DNA of 11,091 nucleotides, from NCBI GenBank assembly GCA_003250275.1, contig QKGW01000486.1, positions 1 through 11,091 on the forward strand. The letters run 5' to 3'. The translations under genes were made by a program, and so were the position numbers. This DNA comes from Alphaproteobacteria bacterium. GTDB taxonomy: Bacteria > Pseudomonadota > Alphaproteobacteria > Rhodospirillales > Rhodospirillaceae. Shown here one piece after another: positions 1 to 8,002 of this stretch (its first letter is position 1; every line of letters begins with the position of its first letter). The notes under the pieces are model-generated. The model was not told the DNA's origin. It did no database searches and saw nothing but the letters and a program-made list of their open reading frames with translations.

Positions 1-635
1 TACTGCTCGTACTGCATGAACACGAGATTCCAGATCTCGATGAAGCGGTCGCCGTCCTCGTCGGGGCTGCCGGGCGGGCCGCCGGGGATCTTGTCGCCGT
101 GGTCGAAGAAGATTTCCGAGCACGGGCCGCACGGGCCGGTGTCGCCCATCGACCAGAAATTATCGGAGGTCGGGATGCGGATGATCCGGTCGGCGGGCAG
201 ACCGGCGACCTTGCGCCAGAGGTCGTAGGCCTCGTCGTCCTCGGAGTAGACGGTGGCGAGCAGGCGGTCGGCGGGGAGGCCGAAGTCCTTGGTGATCAGC
301 GTCCAGGCGAAGTCGATCGCGTCGGCCTTGAAGTAGTCGCCGAACGAGAAGTTGCCGAGCATCTCGAAGAAGGTGTGGTGGCGCGCGGTGTAGCCGACGT
401 TGTCGAGGTCGTTGTGCTTGCCGCCCGCGCGCACGCACTTCTGCGAGGTGACGGCGCGGTGGTAGGGGCGCGTCTCCGCTCCGGTGAAGACGTTCTTGAA
501 CTGGACCATGCCGGCGTTGGTGAACAGCAGCGTCGGATCGTTGCGCGGCACCAGCGGCGAGGATTCGACGACCTGATGCCCACGGTCCTTGTAGAAGTTC
601 AGAAAGGTGGAGCGGATATCGTTGGTGGTAGTCAT
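1..635 (-). CDS. alaS: Alanyl-tRNA synthetase, N-terminal part (runs off left edge)
   Basis: Cytosolic class II aminoacyl-tRNA synthetase that charges tRNA-Ala with alanine. The first 211 codons are present; the rest lies beyond the left edge. Visible family hallmarks are TNAGMVQFKNVF (about residues 39-50), KCVRAGGKHNDLDNVG (66-81), the motif-2 region RHHTFFEMLGNFSFGDYFK (85-103) and GDTGPCGPCSEIFFDHG (164-180), all in the ATP/alanine-binding catalytic core. The ATG at 635 gives the usual short N-terminus leading into the conserved STFLNFY segment. No strong Shine-Dalgarno precedes it: the only candidate, GAGG/AGGCGG, lies about 10 bases upstream and can pair with CCTC next to the start codon. 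The gene lies downstream of recA on the same strand, an arrangement common in alphaproteobacteria, but a recA terminator and a separate promoter indicate independent transcription. Identification is certain; the editing and C-Ala domains cannot be seen. Confidence 0.97.
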   Translation of the reverse strand, partial: MTTTNDIRSTFLNFYKDRGHQVVESSPLVPRNDPTLLFTNAGMVQFKNVFTGAETRPYHRAVTSQKCVRAGGKHNDLDNVGYTARHHTFFEMLGNFSFGDYFKADAIDFAWTLITKDFGLPADRLLATVYSEDDEAYDLWRKVAGLPADRIIRIPTSDNFWSMGDTGPCGPCSEIFFDHGDKIPGGPPGSPDEDGDRFIEIWNLVFMQYEQ

Positions 636-709
636 GGAGGTATCACCGCCTCGGCAATGGGAAACGACCGCGCACGCAGGATCGCCCCACGTCCGCCGGA
701 GGAAAGGTT

Positions 710-738
710 TATGTATAGCGCGCTTGGCGGGAAGTCAA
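710..738 (-). promoter_or_regulatory. Probable sigma-70-type promoter of alaS
   Basis: Read on the minus strand, TTGACT (733-738) matches five of six bases of the -35 consensus. It is followed by the AT-rich stretch TATACATA (710-717), which stands out in very GC-rich surroundings. The -10 could be TACATA with a 17-bp spacer or TATACA with a 15-bp spacer. The predicted start near 703 would leave a leader of roughly 65-70 nucleotides before the alaS ATG. The -35 resemblance and base composition are seen; use as a promoter is inferred. Confidence 0.6.
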
Positions 739-787
739 AAGCCGTTCGACCGGGTTTCGCGCCTCCCCGCGCCCGCCGTTCCCGCTT

Positions 788-842
788 CGTCATCCTCGGG
801 CTCGACCCAAGGATTCAGCCCGGAACGAGCCCGGGCATGACG
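788..842. repeat. Palindromic dispersed repeat, copy 1
   Basis: The outer arms CGTCATCCTCGGGCTCG (788-804) and CGAGCCCGGGCATGACG (826-842) are inverted repeats matching at 15 of 17 positions. A smaller hairpin sits inside the left part: CCTCGGG (794-800), loop CTCGA, CCCAAGG (806-812), with one mismatch. The right part, with its CGAGCCCGGG and TGACGGAA core, recurs at 10880-10898 in the second intergenic repeat. Elements with GTCAT, CCGGGCT and GGATC-like cores are familiar as non-coding palindromic repeats in alphaproteobacterial genomes. This copy lies between the recA terminator and the alaS promoter and carries no coding potential I trust. Confidence 0.75.
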
Positions 843-854
843 GAAAGCGGGAGC

Positions 855-888
855 GGGAAACGAAAACGCCCCCGGGGCCGGGGGCGTT
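855..888 (-). terminator. Rho-independent terminator of recA
   Basis: A perfect 9-bp stem, AACGCCCCC (865-873) with GGGGGCGTT (880-888), closes a 6-base loop. On the minus strand it is followed by TTTTCGTTTC (864-855). It starts 22 bp past the recA stop codon, which fits termination of recA before alaS. The tail is interrupted by CG, so readthrough is possible. Confidence 0.88.
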
Positions 889-910
889 CGCATCGCGATC
901 TCGGACGAAC

Positions 911-1978
<1,068 letters not shown>

Positions 1979-2065
1979 GGCGAGCCTCGTTTATCCCACG
2001 AATAACTCCGGGCGTGAACCCCGAGGCTCATTTGGTCATGGTTTGTTCCCGATGTCCACAACAAA

Positions 2066-2080
2066 GAACATCACGAGAAC
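2066..2080 (-). promoter_or_regulatory. LexA (SOS) box upstream of recA
   Basis: The minus-strand sequence GTTCTCGTGATGTTC is an exact GTTC-N7-GTTC direct repeat, the alphaproteobacterial LexA-binding consensus, unlike the CTGT-N8-ACAG palindrome of gamma-proteobacteria. It sits 87 bp before the recA start and 5 bp after the cckA stop codon, the expected place for operator control of recA. I could not pick a convincing -10 element in the downstream stretch. Confidence 0.88.
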
Positions 2081-2085
2081 ATTGC

Positions 2086-4557
2086 TCAGGATTCGCGGAC
2101 TTCGAGGGCTTCCGCGACCTTCGCGGCGAGGGCGTCGAGATTGAACGGCTTGGCGAGGAAGAGGATATCGGGGGAATCCGCGAGGTCGTCGGAAGCGATG
2201 TCCTCGGAGTAGCCGGACATCAGGACGACGCGGATCGCCGGGTAGGTCTGGCGCACCAGCCGCGCGAGGGTCGCGCCGTCCATCCCCGGCATCACCATGT
2301 CGGAGACCAGCACGTCGACCTCCGGGTGATCGGCGAGGATCGCGATCGCCTGCTCGCCGTCCGAGGCTTCGAGCACCGAGTAGCCCTTGGCCTTGAGCGC
2401 GCGGGCGCCGAACACCCGCACCGCGTCCTCGTCCTCGACGATCAGCACCACCTTGCCCTCGGGCAGCGGGAACGGCCGCGCCTTTTCGAGGGCGGGCGCG
2501 TGTTCCTGCGCCGCGCCCGCGGGCGCGCCGGCGCGGGCGCGCACCTGGGCGTCGTCGAAGCGCGGCAGGTAGATGGTGAAGGTCGCGCCCTCGCCGGGGC
2601 GGCTCTCCACCGTCACCGTACCCTCGGTCTGGCGCACGATGCCGTACACCGTCGAGAGCCCGAGGCCGGTGCCCGCCGCCGCCGTCCCCGCCTTGGTGGT
2701 GAAGAACGGCTCGAAGATGCGCGAGAGATCGTCCTTGGGGATGCCGGTGCCGGTGTCCGCGACCTCGATGGTGACGTAATGCCCGGGCACCACGGTTTCG
2801 GTGCCGACCTTGAGCGGTTCGGAGAGGTTGATCGCGCCGGTGCGGATGGTCAGCGTGCCGCCGCCGACCATCGCGTCGCGCGCGTTGACCGCGAGGTTGA
2901 TGATCACCTGATCGAACTGGCCGGGGTCGACGCGCACGTAGCCGACGTCGCGCCCGTGCAGGAGTTCGAGCGCGATGGTCTCGCCGAGCAGGCGGCGCAG
3001 CAGGTGCGAAAGCTCGGCGAGCGCGTCGGGCACGCGCACGAAGCGCGGCAGCAGCGGCTGGCGGCGCGAGAACGCGAGGAGCTGGCGCACCAGGTTGGCG
3101 GCGCGGTTGGCGTTCTGCTTGATCTGCATGATGTCGGTGAACGACGCGGAGCCGGGCCCGTGGCGCTGCAACAGGAGATCGCAGAAGCCGATCATCGCGG
3201 TGAGGAGGTTGTTGAAGTCGTGCGCGACGCCGCCCGCGAGCTGGCCCATCGCCTGCATCTTCTGCGCCTGCGCGGTCTGCATCTGGAGCACGCGGCGGTC
3301 GGTGGTGTCGATCACATGGATGAGCTGGCGCGCCGGGGTCTCGCCGTCCTCGGCGTCGTCGGCGGGCAGCGGGCGGATGTGGAGCATCGCGGTGACGTCG
3401 CGCGCGCTGTCGAGCCGCACCTCCATCGGCGCCACCGGCACCCCGGCGGCGGCGCGGCGGAACACCTGGGCGAGCTCGGCGCGCATCTTCGGGTCGACGA
3501 TCTCCTCGAGCGGCAGGCCGATGAGGTCGTCGCGCACCCGTCCGAGCATCCCGGCGAGGGTGTCGTTGGCCTCGGCGAGCATCGGATACGGCAGACCGCC
3601 GACGTCGACCACCGCGATGCCGACCGGCGATTCGTCGAACACCCGGCGGGCGAGCGCGCTCGCCCCCGCCACCCCGGCCTCGCCGCCGTCGGCGTCGATG
3701 TCGCGCACCAGCGCGGCGCGGGTCAGGGTTTCGCCGTTGTCTTCGTAAAGGGTGTGGGTGAGGAGCGCGGTGAACGCGCCGCCGCGCGCGCCGCGCAGGC
3801 GCACGAGGCCGCGCCACGCACCGTCGATCTCGGGGCGGGTGGAACCGTCGGCGAGCACCGCCGCGAGCGGCTGGCCGAGGAGCTTGTCGGGGGTTGCGCC
3901 GAGCCATTCCGCGAAGGTGCGGTTGACGTAGCGGAAGGTCTGCTCGGAATCGAGGGCGTAGACGCCGACGGGGAGGAAATCGAGGAAGTCGCCGAGGTAT
4001 TCGCGCTCGCCCTTGAGCACGTTCTCGACCGCGCGGCGGGCGGAGACGTCGGCGGCGATGAGCAGGCGCGCGCCCTTCGGCTTGTCGAGGCCGCGGATCT
4101 CGACGCGCACCCAATCGCGGCCGGAGCGGTCGCCCGCGGCGACCAGCCCGAGTTCCTGCACCGCGTCGAGCCCGGCCTGATAGGCGGCGTCGAGGCGTTC
4201 GAACGCCTCGTGATCGGAATCGCTGTCGTAGAGCCGGGCGGCGAGCACCGCGAGGGGATCGGCCTTGCCCCAGAAGCGCCGCCCCTCGCGGTTGGCGGCA
4301 AGCGTCCGCCCCTGCGCGTCGACGATGCGGAGGCTGCGGCGGTCGCGCGCGAAGGCGGCGTCGAACGCCTCGGCACGGGCGATCGTCTCCTGCCACTGAC
4401 CCGCCTCGCGCAACACTAGGAACGCGCCGATCAGCCCGAGCCCCGCGCCGCCCGCCATCACCCACGCGGCCACCCCGGCCTGGGTCGCGCCACCCAGCAC
4501 GAGGCCGAAGCCGAGCAGCACGACAAGCGCCCCCCAGGTGCTGAATCCCTTGATCAT
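2086..4557 (-). CDS. cckA: CckA-type membrane hybrid sensor histidine kinase
   Basis: In alphaproteobacteria CckA autophosphorylates, passes phosphate to its own receiver domain, and then through the phosphotransferase ChpT to CtrA (and CpdR); CtrA controls the cell cycle and/or motility. The 823-residue protein has two hydrophobic segments (about 8-27 and 30-49) and three PAS-like stretches (about 65-175, 185-288, 300-420). The HisKA H-box is QLAGGVAHDFNNLLTAMIG, with phospho-acceptor His446. The ATPase domain has the N-box around INLAVNARDAM (553-563), DTGTGIP (601-607), FEPFFTTK (615-622) and GTGLGLSTV (629-637). The C-terminal receiver domain has acidic residues E708-D711, phospho-acceptor Asp753 in SDMVMPGMDG and Lys803 in LAKPF. 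The HDFNNLLTAMIG core and the domain order favour CckA over other hybrid kinases. It is longer than Caulobacter CckA (about 690 residues), mainly from the sensory region. A GGAG precedes the ATG by 10 bases. Placement 55 bp after flhB suggests co-transcription with flagellar genes. Confidence 0.9.
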   Translation of the reverse strand: MIKGFSTWGALVVLLGFGLVLGGATQAGVAAWVMAGGAGLGLIGAFLVLREAGQWQETIARAEAFDAAFARDRRSLRIVDAQGRTLAANREGRRFWGKADPLAVLAARLYDSDSDHEAFERLDAAYQAGLDAVQELGLVAAGDRSGRDWVRVEIRGLDKPKGARLLIAADVSARRAVENVLKGEREYLGDFLDFLPVGVYALDSEQTFRYVNRTFAEWLGATPDKLLGQPLAAVLADGSTRPEIDGAWRGLVRLRGARGGAFTALLTHTLYEDNGETLTRAALVRDIDADGGEAGVAGASALARRVFDESPVGIAVVDVGGLPYPMLAEANDTLAGMLGRVRDDLIGLPLEEIVDPKMRAELAQVFRRAAAGVPVAPMEVRLDSARDVTAMLHIRPLPADDAEDGETPARQLIHVIDTTDRRVLQMQTAQAQKMQAMGQLAGGVAHDFNNLLTAMIGFCDLLLQRHGPGSASFTDIMQIKQNANRAANLVRQLLAFSRRQPLLPRFVRVPDALAELSHLLRRLLGETIALELLHGRDVGYVRVDPGQFDQVIINLAVNARDAMVGGGTLTIRTGAINLSEPLKVGTETVVPGHYVTIEVADTGTGIPKDDLSRIFEPFFTTKAGTAAAGTGLGLSTVYGIVRQTEGTVTVESRPGEGATFTIYLPRFDDAQVRARAGAPAGAAQEHAPALEKARPFPLPEGKVVLIVEDEDAVRVFGARALKAKGYSVLEASDGEQAIAILADHPEVDVLVSDMVMPGMDGATLARLVRQTYPAIRVVLMSGYSEDIASDDLADSPDILFLAKPFNLDALAAKVAEALEVRES

Positions 4558-4601
4558 CGAGCGGTTTCTCCGGTTCGTCCGCCCGCGAGTGTGTCAGGCG
4601 G

Positions 4602-4627
4602 AACGCGCCGTGTCAGCGCGTTTTTTT
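4602..4627 (+). terminator. Terminator-like hairpin antisense to the flhB 3' end
   Basis: On the plus strand AACGCGC (4602-4608), loop CGTGTCA, and GCGCGTT (4616-4622) form a perfect 7-bp stem that runs into seven Ts (4621-4627). This is the form of an intrinsic terminator for transcription opposite to flhB and cckA. The loop spans the flhB stop codon, and the T-run is the complement of the lysine codons in the LKKKTR tail, so the arrangement may be coincidental. No plus-strand gene ends here. Confidence 0.35.
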
Positions 4628-5680
4628 CTTGAGCCGCATGACGTAACTGATGACTTCCGCGACCGGCTTGTAATGCTCCTGCGGAATGAATTGGTCGACC
4701 TCGACCGAGGCGTAGAGCGCGCGCGCGAGCGGCGGGTTCTCGACCAGCGGCACCTCGTGCTCCTCGGCGATCTCGCGGATCTTCTTGGCGATCAGGTCGG
4801 CGCCCTTGGCGACCACCTTGGGCGCGGCCATCTCGCCCATCTTGTAGCTGAGCGCGACGGCGAAGTGGGTCGGGTTGGTGATCACCACGTCGGCGCTCGG
4901 CACCGCCGCCATCATCCGCTTGCGCAGGCGCTCCATGCGGATCGCGCGGATGCGCGACTTCACCTGCGGGTCGCCTTCCGCCTGCTTGTGCTCGTCCTTG
5001 ACCTCCTGCTTGGTCATCTTGAGCTTCTTGTAGTTCTGGAAGCGCACCCAGAACGTATCGGCGGCGGCCACCGCGAGCATCACGCCGATGATCGTGGCGA
5101 CGAGGAGGAGCACGATCATCCGCGTCTTGAGCAGCATCGCCTCGGTATCCATCCCCGGCAGTTGGAGGATCCAGTCGAGGCGCGGCCACACCACGACCCA
5201 GAGCGCGCTGCCGATCAGGGCGAGCTTGGCGAGGCTCTTCAACAGCTCGATCAGCCGCTTGGGCGAGACGAATTGCTGCAGGCCCTTGACCAGATTGAGC
5301 TTGCTGAGCGACGGCGCGGCGCGCTTGGGCGAATAGACGAAGCCGACCTGGCCGAGCACCGAGAACACCGCGAGGCCGATGAGGATCGAGACCGGGAACA
5401 GCAGCGCGAGCGCAATGTCGGCGAGGGTGCCGGAAATCATCGCGCGCAGGCCCTCGAAGTCGGTGGGCATGTCGTGGGGATGGGCGAGGTAGGGTCTGAG
5501 CGCGGCGGAGATGTCGCGCGACACCTTGGGCGCGAACATGCCGAGCGCGGTGAGGCCGCCGATCAGCATCAGGAGACTCTTGATCTCCTGCGAAATCGGG
5601 ACGTTACCCTCCTCACGCGCCTTCTCCAGGCGTTTTCCCGTGGGTTCCTCTGTTTTGGAGGCGTCGTCTTCTTCCGACAT
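4613..5680 (-). CDS. flhB: Flagellar export gate/switch protein FlhB
   Basis: Inner-membrane component of the flagellar type III export gate that changes substrate specificity from rod/hook to filament proteins. At 355 residues it has the family length. The N-terminus TEEPTGKRLEKAREEGNVP (10-28) is the conserved cytosolic entry motif. Four hydrophobic segments follow (about 35-52, 86-112, 145-165, 186-208), then a cytosolic domain. This contains the autocleavage motif NPTH (269-272), cut between Asn and Pro in characterised homologues, in the setting ADVVITNPTHFAVALSY. The basic C-terminus LKKKTR is short. The start ATG at 5680 follows GGGAAGGGCTCCG and lies 12 bp after the fliR stop. A second, truncated paralogue of its C-terminal domain is encoded at 8082-8375. 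Confidence 0.97.
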   Translation of the reverse strand: MSEEDDASKTEEPTGKRLEKAREEGNVPISQEIKSLLMLIGGLTALGMFAPKVSRDISAALRPYLAHPHDMPTDFEGLRAMISGTLADIALALLFPVSILIGLAVFSVLGQVGFVYSPKRAAPSLSKLNLVKGLQQFVSPKRLIELLKSLAKLALIGSALWVVVWPRLDWILQLPGMDTEAMLLKTRMIVLLLVATIIGVMLAVAAADTFWVRFQNYKKLKMTKQEVKDEHKQAEGDPQVKSRIRAIRMERLRKRMMAAVPSADVVITNPTHFAVALSYKMGEMAAPKVVAKGADLIAKKIREIAEEHEVPLVENPPLARALYASVEVDQFIPQEHYKPVAEVISYVMRLKKKTR

Positions 5681-5692
5681 CGGAGCCCTTCC

Positions 5693-6457
5693 CTAGCCGC
5701 CCGCGATGAACGCGCGCAGGCCGTTCTCGAAATGGTTCATCGCCCACAGGATGATCGCCGGCAGCACCAGCATCAGCAGCGCGAGCGCGAGCAGGATCTG
5801 CGCCGGCAGGGCAACGAAGAACACGTTCATCTGCGGCATCAGGCGCGCGGTCACGCCCATCGAGGTCTGGAACACCAGCGAGAACACGATGAACGGCGAG
5901 GCGAGGCGCAAGCCGATGAGGAAGCTCTGGCCGAGCACGCGCGCGAGGTAATCGGCCATGTCGCCGACCGGCAGCGGCGCGCCGGAGGGGAACAGGGTGA
6001 AGCTCTCGCCCACCGCCTGAAGCATCAGGATGTGCGTGCCGGTGACGAAGATCGTGACGGTAGCGACGAGGTTGAGGAACCCGGTGACGATCGCGCCCTG
6101 GCTCTCGGTGATCGGGTCGAACACCATCGCGTTGGCGAGGCCCGAGGTGAAGCCGATCGCCGCACCGGCGAAGTGCAGCGCCGCGAGCAGCGCCTGGGCG
6201 ATCAGCCCGATGAACGCGCCGACGGTGATTTCGAGCACGAGCAGGCGTACGAGGCCGCCCGCGGTGGCGGGCAGCGGCGGCAGGATGTCGACGACGAGCG
6301 GCAGCATCGCCATGCTCACCCCGAGCGCGATGAACACCCGCACGCGCACCGGCACGTAGTTCGCGCCGAACCCCGGCAGCGCGATGAACGCGCCGCTCAT
6401 GCGCGCGAACACCAGCGCGAGATGGTAGAGGTCGAGCGCGAGGAGCTGCTCCAGCAT
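5693..6457 (-). CDS. fliR: Flagellar export gate protein FliR
   Basis: Integral membrane subunit of the FliP5-FliQ4-FliR1 export gate through which rod, hook and filament proteins pass. The 254-residue protein is hydrophobic throughout and opens with LLALDLYHLALVFARMSGAFIALPGFG, written here in two overlapping parts: LLALDLYHLALVFARM and SGAFIALPGFG (about 5-31). The family features FAGAAIGFTSGLANAMVFDP (96-115), LASPFIVFSLVFQTSMG (about 185-202) and ARLMPQMNVFFVALPAQI (about 204-222) are clear. The start ATG at 6457 lies 4 bp past the fliQ stop and has no good Shine-Dalgarno sequence, so translational coupling to fliQ is likely. The 12-bp gap to flhB gives the common fliQ-fliR-flhB order. 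Confidence 0.97.
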   Translation of the reverse strand: MLEQLLALDLYHLALVFARMSGAFIALPGFGANYVPVRVRVFIALGVSMAMLPLVVDILPPLPATAGGLVRLLVLEITVGAFIGLIAQALLAALHFAGAAIGFTSGLANAMVFDPITESQGAIVTGFLNLVATVTIFVTGTHILMLQAVGESFTLFPSGAPLPVGDMADYLARVLGQSFLIGLRLASPFIVFSLVFQTSMGVTARLMPQMNVFFVALPAQILLALALLMLVLPAIILWAMNHFENGLRAFIAGG

Positions 6458-6461
6458 CGGC

Positions 6462-6728
6462 TTACCGCGGCGCGACGATCAGATCGAACAGATGCTGCGC
6501 GAATGCCTGGATCTCGTGGAACATGAACGGCAGCAGCAAGATCAGCGAGCCGAACACGATGAGCAGCTTCGGCACGAAGGTGAGCGTCATTTCCTGGATC
6601 TGGGTGAGAGTCTGGAACAGCGAAATCGTGAGGCCGATCGCCATGCCGACGAGCAGCACCGGCGCGGCGACGATCACCAGCGTCCACACGGCTTCGCGTG
6701 CGACTTCCAGAACCTGGGCTTCGTTCAT
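6462..6728 (-). CDS. fliQ: Flagellar export gate protein FliQ
   Basis: Small inner-membrane subunit of the flagellar type III export gate, wrapping the FliP/FliR core. The 88-residue length is typical. Two hydrophobic helical hairpins are visible (about 15-38 and 51-72), separated by the conserved segment LFQTLTQIQEMTLTFVPKL (37-55), which is diagnostic for the family. The start ATG at 6728 is 22 bp downstream of the fliE stop. Its partner fliP is not adjacent as in many bacteria but lies in the divergent plus-strand operon (9030-9773). Confidence 0.97.
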   Translation of the reverse strand: MNEAQVLEVAREAVWTLVIVAAPVLLVGMAIGLTISLFQTLTQIQEMTLTFVPKLLIVFGSLILLLPFMFHEIQAFAQHLFDLIVAPR

Positions 6729-6750
6729 CAGCGACTCCCGCCGCCGATCC

Positions 6751-7086
6751 TCAGATCGACATTTTGAGGATGTCCTGGTACGCGCTCAGGACCTTGTCGC
6801 GCACCGCCACCACCGTCTGCAACGCGGTTTCGGCGTTGGCGACGGCGTTCACCACCTCGCGCAGGTCGGCTTTGCCCTGGAGCGCGAGGAGGCTCATCTT
6901 CTCGCTTTCCTTGCCTGCGTCAATCGCCTGATTGAGGTTGTCCTTCACCATGTCGGTGAAGCTCTGGCCCGGCTGCACCGCCGCCGCCTGGGCGGAGAGG
7001 CCGTCGCGGGTTTCGCCGACGCTCTGCGCGAAGCCGCCCGCGGCGTTGCGGTAGGCGTTGACGGCGGAATTGATCGGGATCGTCAT
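6751..7086 (-). CDS. fliE: Flagellar hook-basal body protein FliE
   Basis: Periplasmic adaptor at the junction of the MS ring/export gate and the proximal rod, itself exported early by the flagellar type III system. It has 111 residues and no classical signal peptide. The conserved C-terminal half reads from SFTDMVKDNLNQAI (42-55) through NAVANAETALQTVVAVRDKV (80-99) to the end AYQDILKMSI, the usual FliE finish (xxLxLMxx-QDILKM-I pattern). The N-terminal half is Ala/Gly-rich and variable, as in the family. It starts 10 bp after the flgC stop, with GAGG about 8 bases before the ATG. Confidence 0.95.
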   Translation of the reverse strand: MTIPINSAVNAYRNAAGGFAQSVGETRDGLSAQAAAVQPGQSFTDMVKDNLNQAIDAGKESEKMSLLALQGKADLREVVNAVANAETALQTVVAVRDKVLSAYQDILKMSI

Positions 7087-7096
7087 CGGGGCCTCG

Positions 7097-7507
7097 TCAC
7101 TTCAGCATGTCGACGGTTTTCGAGATCATCTGGCGGCTGATCTGCATCGCGTTGAGGTTCGCCTCGTAGCCACGCTGCGCCTCCTTCATGTCCATCATCT
7201 CGATCAGCGGGTTGACGTTCGGCAGCTTGACGTAGCCGTTGGCGTCGGCCGCCGGATGGTTGGGGTCGTAGCGCATCTCGAAGTCGGAGCGGTCGACGCC
7301 GATCTTCTTGACCTTGACCAACTCCGCACCGGTCGCCTTGTCGACCTGCTCCTTGAACGACAGGGTCTTGCGGCGGTAGGGCGCCTCGCCCGGCTTGGTG
7401 CCGACCGAATCGGCGTTGGCGATGTTCTCCGAGACCACGCGCAGGCGCGTCGCCTGAGCCTTCATCCCCGAGGTGGCGATTCGCGTGCTGACCTGAAGAT
7501 CGTCCAT
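7097..7507 (-). CDS. flgC: Flagellar proximal rod protein FlgC
   Basis: Component of the proximal rod of the flagellar basal body, exported through the type III apparatus without a cleavable signal. The 136 residues are standard. Visible are the rod/hook family N-terminal motif SENIANADS (about 27-35), the C-terminal NGYVKLPNVNPLIEMMDM (about 90-107) and EAQRGYEANLNAM (109-121), typical for FlgC. Terminal heptads form the axial coiled coil known in this family. A strong AGGAGG lies 6 bases before the ATG at 7507; flgB ends 13 bp upstream. Confidence 0.96.
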   Translation of the reverse strand: MDDLQVSTRIATSGMKAQATRLRVVSENIANADSVGTKPGEAPYRRKTLSFKEQVDKATGAELVKVKKIGVDRSDFEMRYDPNHPAADANGYVKLPNVNPLIEMMDMKEAQRGYEANLNAMQISRQMISKTVDMLK

Positions 7508-7520
7508 CCGGTCCTCCTAC

Positions 7521-7943
7521 TTACGACCCGCTGCGCCCGAGGGCGGCGCGGATCATCGCGAGGTTCTTGAGCACCAGGTTCGAGGCGAGCTCGTACTGGG
7601 AGCGGTTGTTGGCGGCCTTCTCCATCTGCTCCTCGACGTCGACGCCGTTCTTGTCGAGGGTGTACTCGAACGGACGGCGGACGGTCTCGGTGCGGTAGGG
7701 ACCGGCCTGCGGCAGCGAGCCGGTGAGGTGCGCCGGGTCGGTGCGGGTCGCGGGAATCGACTGGGTTTCGCGCGCGAGGCTGCGCGAAAGCTCGCTCTTG
7801 AAGTCGAGCTGCTTGAGATCCTTGGCCTGATAGCCGGGCGTGTTGGCGTTGGCGAGGTTCTCGGACACCACCTTCTGGCGCTGGGCGAGCCAGTCCATGC
7901 GCTCCTGCGCAATCTGGAAAAAGGTGAGTTTCTGCAGATCCAT
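7521..7943 (-). CDS. flgB: Flagellar proximal rod protein FlgB
   Basis: Proximal rod subunit that sits on FliE at the base of the flagellar rod; exported by the type III system. The ATG at 7943 gives 140 residues, the usual size: MDLQKLTFFQIAQERMDWLA leads to the rod motif SENLANANTPGYQAKDL (28-44), and the C-terminus has YELASNLVLKNLAMIRAALG (about 117-136). A longer reading frame to 8177 adds Arg-rich low-complexity sequence crossing the promoter region and is not protein. GGAG lies 9 bases before the chosen ATG. This is the first gene of the minus-strand flagellar run, and its upstream region is shared with the divergent flhX operon. Confidence 0.96.
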   Translation of the reverse strand: MDLQKLTFFQIAQERMDWLAQRQKVVSENLANANTPGYQAKDLKQLDFKSELSRSLARETQSIPATRTDPAHLTGSLPQAGPYRTETVRRPFEYTLDKNGVDVEEQMEKAANNRSQYELASNLVLKNLAMIRAALGRSGS

Positions 7944-8002
7944 GGCTTCGCTCCGGCGCGCACGCGCGGGTTTCGGTTCGCGCACAGTATCGCGCTCCGG
8001 CT

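Noticed and set aside
636..910. A small gene in the alaS-recA gap
   Set aside because: The frames crossing it are extensions of shadow frames; the gap is explained by the alaS promoter, the palindromic repeat and the recA terminator.
2041..2060. A second LexA box from the GTTC at 2045-2048
   Set aside because: No second GTTC follows at the required 7-base spacing; only the 2066-2080 site is complete.
2014..4465. Very long open frames opposite cckA (plus strand 2014-4419) and in a second minus frame (2036-4465)
   Set aside because: They overlap the clearly recognisable kinase, are rich in Arg, His, Glu or Ala, show no domain, and reflect the scarcity of stop codons in GC-rich DNA.
4538..6526. 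662-codon open frame antisense to flhB, fliR and part of fliQ
   Set aside because: It is a charged, low-complexity His/Arg/Glu-rich translation lying opposite three well-identified genes, and so a shadow frame.
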